From Clostridiales bacterium UBA5446 (lineage in GTDB: Bacteria > Bacillota > Clostridia > Oscillospirales > Oscillospiraceae), in assembly GCA_002427465.1 (NCBI GenBank), contig DIRC01000056.1:1202-18400 (forward strand): 17,199 bases of DNA, in the 5' to 3' direction. The notes beneath the pieces were generated by a model that did no database searches, had not been told where the DNA came from, and saw nothing but the letters and a program-made list of their open reading frames with translations. Both the position numbers and the translations under genes were made by a program. Shown here piece by piece: positions 6,949-13,894 of the stretch (the stretch's first letter is position 1; the number at the start of each line of letters is the position of its first letter).

Positions 6949-7872
6949 TCAGTCCCAGAGCTTCTCCGGATAAAGCCCGCTTTTTATAAACCCGGCAATG
7001 GCCCCCTCCACATCGGGCTTGTCCTCCCTGTACGTCACGCCATACCATTTATCCCCGCTGCGCATCACCTTTACCGTGGCGCGCCCTTCCTCAAGCAGCT
7101 GCCCCACCACGTTCGGGATGTACATTTCCTCCGTCAGCGGGTTTTTCTTCAGCTCAGTTTCAAGAAAAACCGGGAACCGCCGTTCGAGTTCCGGGAAAAT
7201 CGCCGGCGTAAAGCCCCAAAAGTTCATGGATACGGTGCTGTCCGGCGATAGGGGGAAAAACGTTTTGCCGTCGTCCAGACTGTATTTCGGTCCTTCCGGC
7301 GTTTTGACGATATATTTGCGCTCCACAATGCTCTCCAGCCGGTCCCCCGCCGCCCTGCATACGCCCCTGGCGACCTTTCCGTTATCCGTCAGCGTGTTGC
7401 CAAGGACATAGCCTGCCATTGCAAAGTCCATTGGCTCGGCCTTTTCATCGGCAGCCATCAGCGCCCCATACATATCCCGAAACGCCGACGGGCCATAATA
7501 GTCGTCCGCGTTGATCATCGCAAAAGGCCCGTCTATGAAATCCCGGCAGCAGAGCACCGCATGTGCCGTACCCCACGGCTTGACGCGCCCTTCCGGTATC
7601 TCGAAGCCCTGCGGCAGAAATCTGCCAAACTCCTGATACGCGTAGGACACAGACATCCGGCCTTCGAGCTTCCGTCCTATAATTTGTTCAAAATCCTTCC
7701 GCATCCAATCCCGGATAAGAAAAATAACCTTGCGAAAACCGGCGCGATACGCGTCGTAAATTGAATATTCGATAATAATCTGACCGCAAGGCCCGACCGG
7801 GTCTATCTGTTTGAGCCCGCCATATCGGCTGCCCATTCCCGCCGCCAGCACTACAAGCGCAGGTTCACCCAT
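6949..7872 (-). CDS. nucleotidyltransferase of the sugar-phosphate (GalU/RmlA-like) type
   Basis: A 307-residue cytosolic protein. LAAGMGSRYGGLKQ (9-22) is the nucleotide-binding signature of NTP-transferases that make NDP-sugars or related activated head groups, KPWGTAHAV (98-106) binds the nucleotide, and NADDYYG (121-127) holds metal-binding aspartates. It resembles the stand-alone family often labelled just nucleotidyltransferase in gut bacteria; its substrate is not known to me. The open frame begins at 7896, but ATG 7872 is preferred because the family starts directly with the nucleotide-binding strand. AAGGA lies about 11 bases upstream of it, which is a bit far. First gene of the operon that ends with the FolD-glycosyltransferase, so it could supply a nucleotide sugar to that enzyme (inference). 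Confidence 0.82.
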   Translation of the reverse strand: MGEPALVVLAAGMGSRYGGLKQIDPVGPCGQIIIEYSIYDAYRAGFRKVIFLIRDWMRKDFEQIIGRKLEGRMSVSYAYQEFGRFLPQGFEIPEGRVKPWGTAHAVLCCRDFIDGPFAMINADDYYGPSAFRDMYGALMAADEKAEPMDFAMAGYVLGNTLTDNGKVARGVCRAAGDRLESIVERKYIVKTPEGPKYSLDDGKTFFPLSPDSTVSMNFWGFTPAIFPELERRFPVFLETELKKNPLTEEMYIPNVVGQLLEEGRATVKVMRSGDKWYGVTYREDKPDVEGAIAGFIKSGLYPEKLWD

Positions 7873-7994
7873 ATTTATGCCATTCCTTTCGTACACAGCG
7901 TATTTTCATTCCAACAGCCGCCCCGGACGGCCGTGTCCAATCAGCCTGCCGAAAGAAAACGATTTTTCATTTTCTCCGCGGAAGCCTTTCGCAT

Positions 7995-8023
7995 ATTGTA
8001 CCAAATCATACTGGAAATGTCAC
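7995..8023 (-). promoter_or_regulatory. sigma-A promoter of the nucleotidyltransferase operon
   Basis: GTGACA (8023-8018), 17 bases, TACAAT (8000-7995) on the minus strand, each hexamer matching the consensus at five of six positions. The expected transcription start near 7988 gives a leader of about 115 bases before ATG 7872. I saw no known riboswitch in that leader. Confidence 0.6.
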
Positions 8024-8055
8024 GAAGCATTTTCAGCCCGCGCCCCAATGGAAAC

Positions 8056-8085
8056 GTCCGGCGCGGACAGCCTGCCGCGCCGGAC
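8056..8085. repeat. 11-base perfect inverted repeat downstream of feoB
   Basis: GTCCGGCGCGG (8056-8066) and its exact complement at 8075-8085 with an 8-base loop. It follows the feoB stop by about 17 bases on the minus strand. Only three T residues follow it there, so it is a weak intrinsic terminator or a transcript-end stabiliser. Confidence 0.5.
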
Positions 8086-8102
8086 CGGACCCGAACCTCT
8101 TT

Positions 8103-10289
8103 TTATTTACCCCTGCCGCCGCACGTGTCCGCACCGGGGCATCCGGCGCAGCCGCCGGCGCAGCCCTTTCGCTTTTTCCTGTCCCGGACAATCGCCGCAG
8201 TCACCACGGCAACGAGCATGAAAACCGCGGCAGCTACCAGAACAGTGGACGACGCCCGGGCAACGAGCGTCCCCAGCTGATACACCAGCAGGGAGACCAC
8301 GTATGCGAATACGGTCATATATCCGATTGCCGCGGCCGTCCACCGGCCGCTGTTCATCTCCCGGCTTATGGCGCCCATGGCCGCAAAGCACGGGGCGCAA
8401 AGGAGGTTGAATACCATAAAGCTGTACGCCGTAAGCTTGGTAAAATCGGCGGTCAGCGATCCCCATGCCCCCGCTCCGCCGGAATCCGCGGCGACGCCGT
8501 AAAGCACGCCCAGGGTAGCGACTACGTTTTCCTTTGCCAGCAGCCCGGTCAGGGTGGCCACGGCTGCTTTCCAGTTGCCGAAGCCCAGAGGCGCGAATAT
8601 CGGGGCTATGACTCCGCCGAGGGCGGCCAGCAGGCTCGTGTTGCTGTCCTCCACCAGCTGCAGAGCGCCGTTCCTGACGCCGAAAGCCTGAAGGAACCAT
8701 AGGACAACGCTGGACACCAGTATGATCGTTCCGGCTTTTTTGATAAAGCTCCAGCCGCGCTCCCAGGTAAAGCGGAGCACGTTGGTCATGGCGGGCACAT
8801 GATACTCTGGCAGCTCCATGATAAAGGGCGAAGGCTCCCCCCTGAAGGGTTTTGTCTTTTTCAGGATGATGCCGGAAACCACCACGGCGGCGACTCCGAT
8901 AAAATATGCCGACGTGGCGATCAGCCCCGATTCGTTGAACAGCGCTCCCGCAAAAAGGGCGATAATCGGCATCTTCGCCCCGCAGGGGATAAAGGCGGTG
9001 GTCATAATCGTCATGCGCCGGTCACGCTCCCCCTCAATGGTGCGGGAGGCCATGATCCCCGGCACCGAACAGCCGGAGCCGATCAGCATAGGGATAAAGC
9101 TCTTGCCCGAAAGCCCGAAGCGGCGGAACAGCTTATCCATGATGAAGGCCACCCTGGCCATGTAGCCCACATCCTCCAGGATTGAAAGCATAAAAAACAG
9201 GATCAGCATCTGGGGGACGAAGCTGATGACAGAGCCGACGCCGGCAACAATGCCGTCAACCACCAGACCGATGAGCCAGGGCTCCACGTTCATCGCCCCG
9301 AGCCATGTCCTTAGATTGCCGCTGATCAGCTCCCCGAAAAGCGTATCTTTGGTCCAGTCCGTAACCAGGCTGCCTACGGTCGTAATAGAGATGTAGTAAA
9401 CCAACGTCATCACGGCGGCAAATATCGGCAGCGCCAGCGCCCGGCTGGTTACGATACGGTCTATCCTGTCCGATGCGCTCATTTTCCGGCCCTTATTTTT
9501 CTTGTTGACGGCCAGGCTCACCACCTGCGAGATATAGTCGTAGCGCTGATTGATGATAATGCTCTGGGCGTCGTCTTCCATCGACTTTTCACAGTCGGCG
9601 ATATGCGCGTCAATATGCGCCATCAAATTTGCGTCAAGATTCAACTCGGCGACGACTTGTTCGTCCCGCTCGAACAGCTTAATCGCATACCACCGCAGAA
9701 ACCGGGCTTCCACCATGCCTTCAATGGACTCCTCGATATGCGCCAGGGCATGCTCCACGCTGCCGCTGAAAATCGGCGGAACCTCCGCCTGCTCTCCGCC
9801 GGACTTCACCAGAGCAACCGCCGCCTCGGCCACGGCCAGGGAGCCTTCGCTTTTTAACGCAGAGGTCTCCATGGCTTTACAGCCAAGGGCCGCGCCCAGC
9901 TTTTCCAGATCGATTTCATCGCCCTTTTTCCGCACAAGGTCTATCATATTCACCGCGATGACCACCGGAACACCGGTTTCGATAAGCTGGGTCGTGAGAT
10001 AAAGATTGCGCTCAATGTTCGTCCCGTCCACGATATTTATGATGGCGTCCGGCTTATCCGCCACCAGATACCTGCGCGCCACAAGCTCCTCCGGCGTATA
10101 GGGCGACAGGGAGTAGATTCCGGGCAGATCCTGAATGACCGCGTCTTTGTATCCCTTAAGCCTGCCTTCTTTTTTTTCCACAGTAACTCCCGGCCAGTTT
10201 CCCACGTACTGGGCCGATCCGGTAAGATCGTTAAACATCGTTGTCTTACCGGAATTGGGATTGCCCGCCAAAGCAATATAGATATCCAT
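8103..10289 (-). CDS. feoB: ferrous iron transport protein B (FeoB)
   Basis: A 728-residue inner-membrane GTPase-transporter for Fe(II). The cytosolic G domain has G1 GNPNSGKT (9-16), a switch with GVTVEKKEG, G3 DLPG (54-57) and G4 NMID (114-117). After a helical linker the membrane part shows the conserved Cys-bearing GSGCSVPGIMASR and PCGAKMP segments and two Gate regions. The C-terminus ends in a Cys-rich tail (CAGGCAGCPGADTCGG), like the small metal-binding extensions known from some FeoB proteins and FeoC-like parts. Length is normal for the family. The start MDIYIALAGNPNSG is fixed by the family, with GGATGGG about 6 bases upstream. It lies 85 bases downstream of feoA and is likely cotranscribed. 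Confidence 0.97.
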   Translation of the reverse strand: MDIYIALAGNPNSGKTTMFNDLTGSAQYVGNWPGVTVEKKEGRLKGYKDAVIQDLPGIYSLSPYTPEELVARRYLVADKPDAIINIVDGTNIERNLYLTTQLIETGVPVVIAVNMIDLVRKKGDEIDLEKLGAALGCKAMETSALKSEGSLAVAEAAVALVKSGGEQAEVPPIFSGSVEHALAHIEESIEGMVEARFLRWYAIKLFERDEQVVAELNLDANLMAHIDAHIADCEKSMEDDAQSIIINQRYDYISQVVSLAVNKKNKGRKMSASDRIDRIVTSRALALPIFAAVMTLVYYISITTVGSLVTDWTKDTLFGELISGNLRTWLGAMNVEPWLIGLVVDGIVAGVGSVISFVPQMLILFFMLSILEDVGYMARVAFIMDKLFRRFGLSGKSFIPMLIGSGCSVPGIMASRTIEGERDRRMTIMTTAFIPCGAKMPIIALFAGALFNESGLIATSAYFIGVAAVVVSGIILKKTKPFRGEPSPFIMELPEYHVPAMTNVLRFTWERGWSFIKKAGTIILVSSVVLWFLQAFGVRNGALQLVEDSNTSLLAALGGVIAPIFAPLGFGNWKAAVATLTGLLAKENVVATLGVLYGVAADSGGAGAWGSLTADFTKLTAYSFMVFNLLCAPCFAAMGAISREMNSGRWTAAAIGYMTVFAYVVSLLVYQLGTLVARASSTVLVAAAVFMLVAVVTAAIVRDRKKRKGCAGGCAGCPGADTCGGRGK

Positions 10290-10306
10290 TATAATCCCAT
10301 CCTAAA

Positions 10307-10326
10307 AAGTTAGAATACGCTAACTT
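10307..10326. promoter_or_regulatory. inverted repeat between feoA and feoB
   Basis: A perfect 7-base inverted repeat, AAGTTAG (10307-10313) and CTAACTT (10320-10326), with 6 bases between; a further copy of the AGTTA half lies alongside. On the minus strand the hairpin is followed by TTTT, so it could be a weak terminator that lowers feoB relative to feoA. The half-sites resemble the box at 10645-10663, but the spacing differs (8 rather than 3 bases between the AGTTA-type halves), so binding by the same regulator is uncertain. Confidence 0.45.
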
Positions 10327-10374
10327 AACTATTTAAAAATTCATGCCGACGCCATGAAGTGGCAGTATTCGGCT

Positions 10375-10596
10375 TCAATAAACCTCTATCAGCTCCGCGT
10401 CGCTCTTACGCAGGGAAAGCTCATAGCCACGCACGGTCAGCTCGATCGGATCCCCCAGTGGCGCTACTTTCCGGACGTATATCTCCGTACCTCTGGTCAC
10501 ACCCATATCCATGATGCGGCGCTTCAGCGCCCCCTCGCCGCGGAGCCCGGCTACCGTGGCCGTCTCTCCAACCTTGACTTCCTTCAGTGTTCTCAT
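10375..10596 (-). CDS. feoA: FeoA-domain protein, ferrous iron transport protein A
   Basis: A 73-residue SH3-like FeoA protein: MRTLKEVKVGETATV, the central LKRRIMDMGVTRGTEI with the typical RRxxDMGxxxG pattern, then DPIELTVRGYELSLRKSDAE. FeoA is a cytosolic partner of FeoB needed for Fe(II) uptake. An in-frame ATG at 10608 begins MEDN, but this ATG forms part of the GGAGG site that serves the ATG at 10596 five bases further on, so 10596 is the start. The gene directly follows the iron-box promoter and precedes feoB. Confidence 0.95.
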   Translation of the reverse strand: MRTLKEVKVGETATVAGLRGEGALKRRIMDMGVTRGTEIYVRKVAPLGDPIELTVRGYELSLRKSDAELIEVY

Positions 10597-10644
10597 ATTG
10601 TCCTCCATCTTTCGCTCGGCTATTCCCCAAAAAGAACGAGGGGG

Positions 10645-10663
10645 TAAGGTTAGATTAACCTAA
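10645..10663. promoter_or_regulatory. DtxR/IdeR-type iron box at the feoAB promoter
   Basis: The 19-base palindrome TAAGGTTAGATTAACCTAA is close to the DtxR/IdeR consensus TTAGGTTAGSCTAACCTAA. It lies immediately after the -10 element, over the expected transcription start, where an iron-loaded DtxR-family repressor would block initiation. The regulator gene is not in the window. Confidence 0.8.
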
Positions 10664-10670
10664 CTCTGAA

Positions 10671-10699
10671 AGTTTATCACTGCCGCCTGTTTAAGTCAA
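10671..10699 (-). promoter_or_regulatory. sigma-A promoter of feoAB
   Basis: TTGACT (10699-10694), a 17-base spacer, TAAACT (10676-10671) on the minus strand. The expected start near 10664 falls at the edge of the iron box at 10645-10663. The 5' leader is about 70 bases. Confidence 0.8.
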
Positions 10700-10746
10700 C
10701 ATCTTTCCGCCAAAACCTGCTTTTTTATTTAGGCTTCCCAGCCCTT

Positions 10747-10796
10747 CAGAATGAAATACAGGCCGTGTCCTCCGACACGGCCTGTATTTCATTCTG
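10747..10796. repeat. 23-base perfect inverted repeat overlapping the larC stop codon
   Basis: Two arms of 23 bases (10747-10769 and 10774-10796) are exact complements with a 4-base CTCC loop on the plus strand. The larC stop codon (10791-10789) lies within one arm. No T tract follows on either side, so it is not a classic intrinsic terminator; it may end or protect the lar transcript, or be a mobile palindrome. Confidence 0.85.
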
Positions 10797-11976
10797 CGTC
10801 CCCCCGCTTAATCAGGGCGGCGGCCTCGTCCAGAGTCAGGTCGTTTTCCCGGGCGATCCTCGCCAAATCCTCATATTCGGGCTTCAGCTTTAAAATGCCT
10901 CCGCTGCCGGCTTTTTTAAGCCGCACGGGTCCATATTCGGTCTGAACGTCAAAAGTTGACCGATCCAGCGTAAAACGCTGTTCATAGGAAACCCGGATTC
11001 CCAGGGTGGAGGTATGCCTCAGCATGATATTGGCCAGCTTTTCCGTATCCGCCTGCCGGCACAAGCAGCAAAGCTGTATGCCCGGGCGGGACTTTTTCAT
11101 CCCGACGGGGACGGTATAAACGTCCAAAGCGCCGTTTTCAAACAGCCGCTCCATGGCAAAGCCGACGGCCTCCGGCGTCATGTCGTCAAGGTTACATTTC
11201 AGCTCCGCGACGGATGGCGTTTGCCCCTGCTCCGTCCCCCAAAAAGCCCTGACGCAACTGACGGCGCCGTAATCCCTGCCGCCCATGCCGTATCCAACCG
11301 CTTCCGTGCGCATAACCGGCATGGTTCCGAATTCCATGGCAAAGTGTTTGAGAAGGGCAGCGCCGGTAGGCGTGCACATCTCCCCCCGGACGGCTCCGCC
11401 GAAACTCGGTATCCCCCGAAGCAGCCGCTCAGTGGCCGGAGCCGGCACCGGCAAAATGCCGTGGGCGCATTCCACCTGGCCGCTGCCCACGCAGACGGGC
11501 GAGACCACCACCCTGTCCGGCGCCAGCCGTTCCATCAGCAGGCTGACGGACACAATATCCGCCACTGCGTCCAGGGCGCCCACCTCGTGAAAATGGACGG
11601 CTTCCACCGGCCGGCCGTGCACGCTGCCCTCCGCCTGCGCAATCAGACGGTAGACCTGAGCAGCATCCGCCCGAACCCGGTCGGAAACCGGCAAAGCGCT
11701 GATGACCGCGTCGATATCCTCCATGGTACTGTGGGAATGCCCGTGATGTCCGTGGCCGAGGCCGGCGTCTTCTCCCGCACCGTTAATCTTTACGGAAAAC
11801 CGAAAGCCCCGAACCCCGCATTTCACACTTTCCGTCCAGGATATGGACACACCGGGGAGCCCCAGGGAATTGAGCTTTTCCACAACGGCCTCCGGATCCG
11901 GGAGAAGCGCCAGAAGCGCCGCGGCGAGCATATCGCCGGCTGCACCCATACCGCAGTCAAGATAAAGTGTTTTCAT
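10789..11976 (-). CDS. larC: LarC, nickel-pincer cofactor cyclometallase (full length)
   Basis: A 395-residue DUF111/LarC protein that inserts nickel into the pincer nucleotide in a CTP-dependent reaction. The N-terminus MKTLYLDCGMGAAGDM and the His-rich HGHHGHSH (75-82) followed by MEDID are hallmarks; HFHEVGALDAVADI, CVGSGQVECAHG and LKCNLDDMTPEAV also fit. In Lactiplantibacillus plantarum larC is split by a frameshift; here it is one continuous frame. The frame can be opened from TTG 11982, but ATG 11976 is chosen because AGGAG sits 7 bases upstream and the family starts there. It follows larB by 2 bases. No larA gene was seen nearby. Confidence 0.95.
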   Translation of the reverse strand: MKTLYLDCGMGAAGDMLAAALLALLPDPEAVVEKLNSLGLPGVSISWTESVKCGVRGFRFSVKINGAGEDAGLGHGHHGHSHSTMEDIDAVISALPVSDRVRADAAQVYRLIAQAEGSVHGRPVEAVHFHEVGALDAVADIVSVSLLMERLAPDRVVVSPVCVGSGQVECAHGILPVPAPATERLLRGIPSFGGAVRGEMCTPTGAALLKHFAMEFGTMPVMRTEAVGYGMGGRDYGAVSCVRAFWGTEQGQTPSVAELKCNLDDMTPEAVGFAMERLFENGALDVYTVPVGMKKSRPGIQLCCLCRQADTEKLANIMLRHTSTLGIRVSYEQRFTLDRSTFDVQTEYGPVRLKKAGSGGILKLKPEYEDLARIARENDLTLDEAAALIKRGDAE

Positions 11977-11978
11977 GG

Positions 11979-12731
11979 TCAAACTCCTATATGATTGATC
12001 ATGCTGGCAAGGCAGCCGGCCCCGAATCCGTTGTCGATGTTCACGACGGATACGCCGGCAGCGCAGGAATTCAGCATGGACAGCAGCGCCGCAACGCCGC
12101 CGAAGGCCGCACCGTAGCCCACGCTGGTTGGCACGGCGATGACCGGGCAGTCCGCCAGCCCGCCCACAACACTGGCCAGGGCGCCCTCCATTCCCGCCAC
12201 GGCAACAATCGCCTGAGCACTCATGATCATCTCAAGATGCGCCAGCAGCCGGTGTATCCCGGATACCCCTACGTCATACAGGCGGCTGACTCTGTTCCCC
12301 AGCGCCTCGGCGGTGAGGGCGGCCTCCTCGGCCACGGGAATATCCGTCGTTCCGCCGGTGGCGACGACGATGTCGCCCCTGCCGTCGGGCTCCGGTATGC
12401 GGCCTATTATGCCAATGCGGCAGTCCGCGCTGTAGCGCAGGGGAAACGCCTCGCCCACTACGGCCGCCGCGTCGGAATTCATACGTGTGATGAGGACTGT
12501 CTCCTGCCCGCTCTTCACCATCACCTCCGCAATCCCGATGATCTGATCCGGTGTTTTTCCAGCCCCGTAGATCACTTCGGATATCCCCTGGCGCACGGCC
12601 CTGTGCCCGTCCACCTTTGCATAATTGATGTCCGCGAAAGGCTCCAGCTTCAGCTTCAGCAGCGCCGCCTCCGCCGAGAGGCTGCCGGCCTCCACCGCCT
12701 TAAGAATTTCCCGAATCCCCCGACTGCTCAT
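11979..12731 (-). CDS. larB: LarB, NaAD carboxylase/hydrolase of nickel-pincer cofactor synthesis
   Basis: A 250-residue protein with the PurE-like fold used by LarB to carboxylate the pyridinium ring of nicotinic acid adenine dinucleotide and release AMP. Marks: an N-terminal helical part, FADINYAKVDGHRAVRQG, then VVATGGTTDIPVAEEAALTA, the RLYDVGVSGIHRL region, AVAGMEGALASVVGGLAD and VIAVPTSVGYGAAFGG. Its ATG overlaps the larE stop (ATGA), so the two are translationally coupled; larC begins 2 bases after its stop. Confidence 0.96.
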   Translation of the reverse strand: MSSRGIREILKAVEAGSLSAEAALLKLKLEPFADINYAKVDGHRAVRQGISEVIYGAGKTPDQIIGIAEVMVKSGQETVLITRMNSDAAAVVGEAFPLRYSADCRIGIIGRIPEPDGRGDIVVATGGTTDIPVAEEAALTAEALGNRVSRLYDVGVSGIHRLLAHLEMIMSAQAIVAVAGMEGALASVVGGLADCPVIAVPTSVGYGAAFGGVAALLSMLNSCAAGVSVVNIDNGFGAGCLASMINHIGV

Positions 12732-13474
12732 TCTCGCCCCTCCAAATCCAGCATGACAGCGCCGAAGCCGGGCTTCAGCCGCTTTATAATCTTATCTTTG
12801 ATTGCCAATACCCGCTCCAGCTGCACTTCCGGTAGCTGGATCACTGCATTTTCACCCCGTATTCTGACTCGCAGGTTGGTAAAACCCATTTCATGCAGAA
12901 TCGCCTCGGCGCTCTCGACCCTGGCCAGCGCCTCCGGGGTTATGGGCACGCCGGTCTGGAGCCTTGTGGCCAGGCAGGAATTTGATGGCTTATCCCAGGT
13001 TGGAAGCCCGGCCAGCCTGGACAGCCGTCTGATTTCGCTTTTGGCAAGCCCGCATTCCCGCAGGGGTGACCTGACCCCCAGTTCCCTCAGCGCCCGCATT
13101 CCGGGACGGCTTTCAAAATCATCCGACGCGTTGGTGCCGTCGATTACCAGGGCGAAGCCATCCTCCGCCGCCCGCGCCGCGATCAGGGAAAACAGGGCCC
13201 GTTTGCAGTGACAGCACCTGTCCGGCGGATTGCGGGCAACCTCCGGCAGGGTCAGAATATCCGCCTCCACCACCCGCAGTGGCACGCCAAGGCTTTCCGC
13301 CAGCCGCCTTGCGCCTTCCAGCTCTGTCCCGGGCTGAAAAGCCGTCGCTATGTAATAGGCCCCGACCCTTGCCCCTGCCGCAAGTCCGGAATAGAGCAGA
13401 TAAGCCGAGTCCACGCCCCCGGAAAACCCCAGGGCCGCGGAAGGGTTTTCCTTCCAAAACTCATTCAGCGTCAT
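12728..13474 (-). CDS. larE: LarE, PP-loop sulfur transferase of nickel-pincer cofactor synthesis
   Basis: A 248-residue ATP-PPase. SGGVDS (18-23) is the PP-loop that adenylates the pyridinium carboxylate of the LarB product; DGTNASDD (112-119) and the KPSNSCLATR segment (162-171) with C167, the position of the sulfur-donor or cluster cysteine, follow. A CCHCK motif lies at 87-91 and is the usual DRCYxCK site of the family with an extra Cys. Whether sulfur comes from the protein Cys or via an Fe-S cluster (both forms are known) cannot be settled by eye. AGAGG lies 9 bases before ATG 13474. First gene of the lar operon, downstream of a long leader ending in a terminator. Confidence 0.95.
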   Translation of the reverse strand: MTLNEFWKENPSAALGFSGGVDSAYLLYSGLAAGARVGAYYIATAFQPGTELEGARRLAESLGVPLRVVEADILTLPEVARNPPDRCCHCKRALFSLIAARAAEDGFALVIDGTNASDDFESRPGMRALRELGVRSPLRECGLAKSEIRRLSRLAGLPTWDKPSNSCLATRLQTGVPITPEALARVESAEAILHEMGFTNLRVRIRGENAVIQLPEVQLERVLAIKDKIIKRLKPGFGAVMLDLEGRE

Positions 13475-13697
13475 CGGTTTTTACCTCTCATACATAAAAC
13501 AAAGCGCCGGCCAGAAACCTATGGCCGACGCCTTCATGGCATCCTTTCGCACGGGCTGCCTGCGCCCGATCAGCCGCCGGAGGCGGCACACGCTTACCAG
13601 GCAGCTTCCAAGCCGCGGCTTCTGCCGCGCAGCCGGCTTCATGCCCGCCCGCTCAATCCGCGCCGCCGGCGCGCATGTATAATAATCATCCGTCTTT
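13475..13697 (-). promoter_or_regulatory. structured 5' leader of larE, candidate riboswitch or attenuator
   Basis: About 220 bases separate the predicted transcription start from larE, with no credible gene. On the minus strand there are several pairings: a 6-base stem near 13660-13675, the nested pair GCTGCCTG/CAGGCAGC (13555-13562 with 13598-13605) that encloses GCCGCC/GGCGGC (13573-13578 with 13582-13587), and at the end the terminator at 13496-13531. I could not match it to the cobalamin, Moco, TPP, THF, Mn, or c-di-GMP consensus elements I know. A metal- or cofactor-sensing role is inference from the operon it precedes. The rest of the 13698-13894 gap holds only the promoter and GC-rich imperfect inverted repeats. 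Confidence 0.6.
13496..13531 (-). terminator. intrinsic terminator in the larE leader
   Basis: On the minus strand a 10-base stem GCGTCGGCCA / TGGCCGGCGC (13531-13522 and 13513-13504), one GT wobble and an 8-base loop, followed by TTTGTTTT. It ends about 22 bases before the larE ATG, exactly where a transcription-attenuating switch would put it. It is inside the same transcript as larE, not at the end of another gene. Confidence 0.8.
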
Positions 13698-13702
13698 GGG
13701 TA

Positions 13703-13731
13703 AGTATACCATGGCTCCGCGGGACAGTCAA
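13703..13731 (-). promoter_or_regulatory. sigma-A promoter of the larEBC operon
   Basis: TTGACT (13731-13726), a 17-base spacer and TATACT (13708-13703) on the minus strand, both five of six consensus. The expected transcript starts near 13697 and runs through the structured leader. Confidence 0.85.
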
Positions 13732-13894
13732 CGCCATTGCGGCGGAAATCCGCCCTCCATGCGCCCGCTCCCCGGCCTCCCGGCAGTCTTTGCCCACCCG
13801 GCGGAAAGACTTAACCTGCATTCCGATTCTCTTGAAGGCGCGGGGCGGGCATGAAGCCTTTGCCGTCCTCCCCTGCCCCGCCTTTATGCCGCCG

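Noticed and set aside
10747..10796. Classic intrinsic terminator of larC
   Set aside because: The stem is perfect but no T tract follows on either strand.
13475..13697. Cobalamin, Moco, TPP or THF riboswitch in the larE leader
   Set aside because: None of the conserved core sequences of these families could be found, so the leader is left unassigned.
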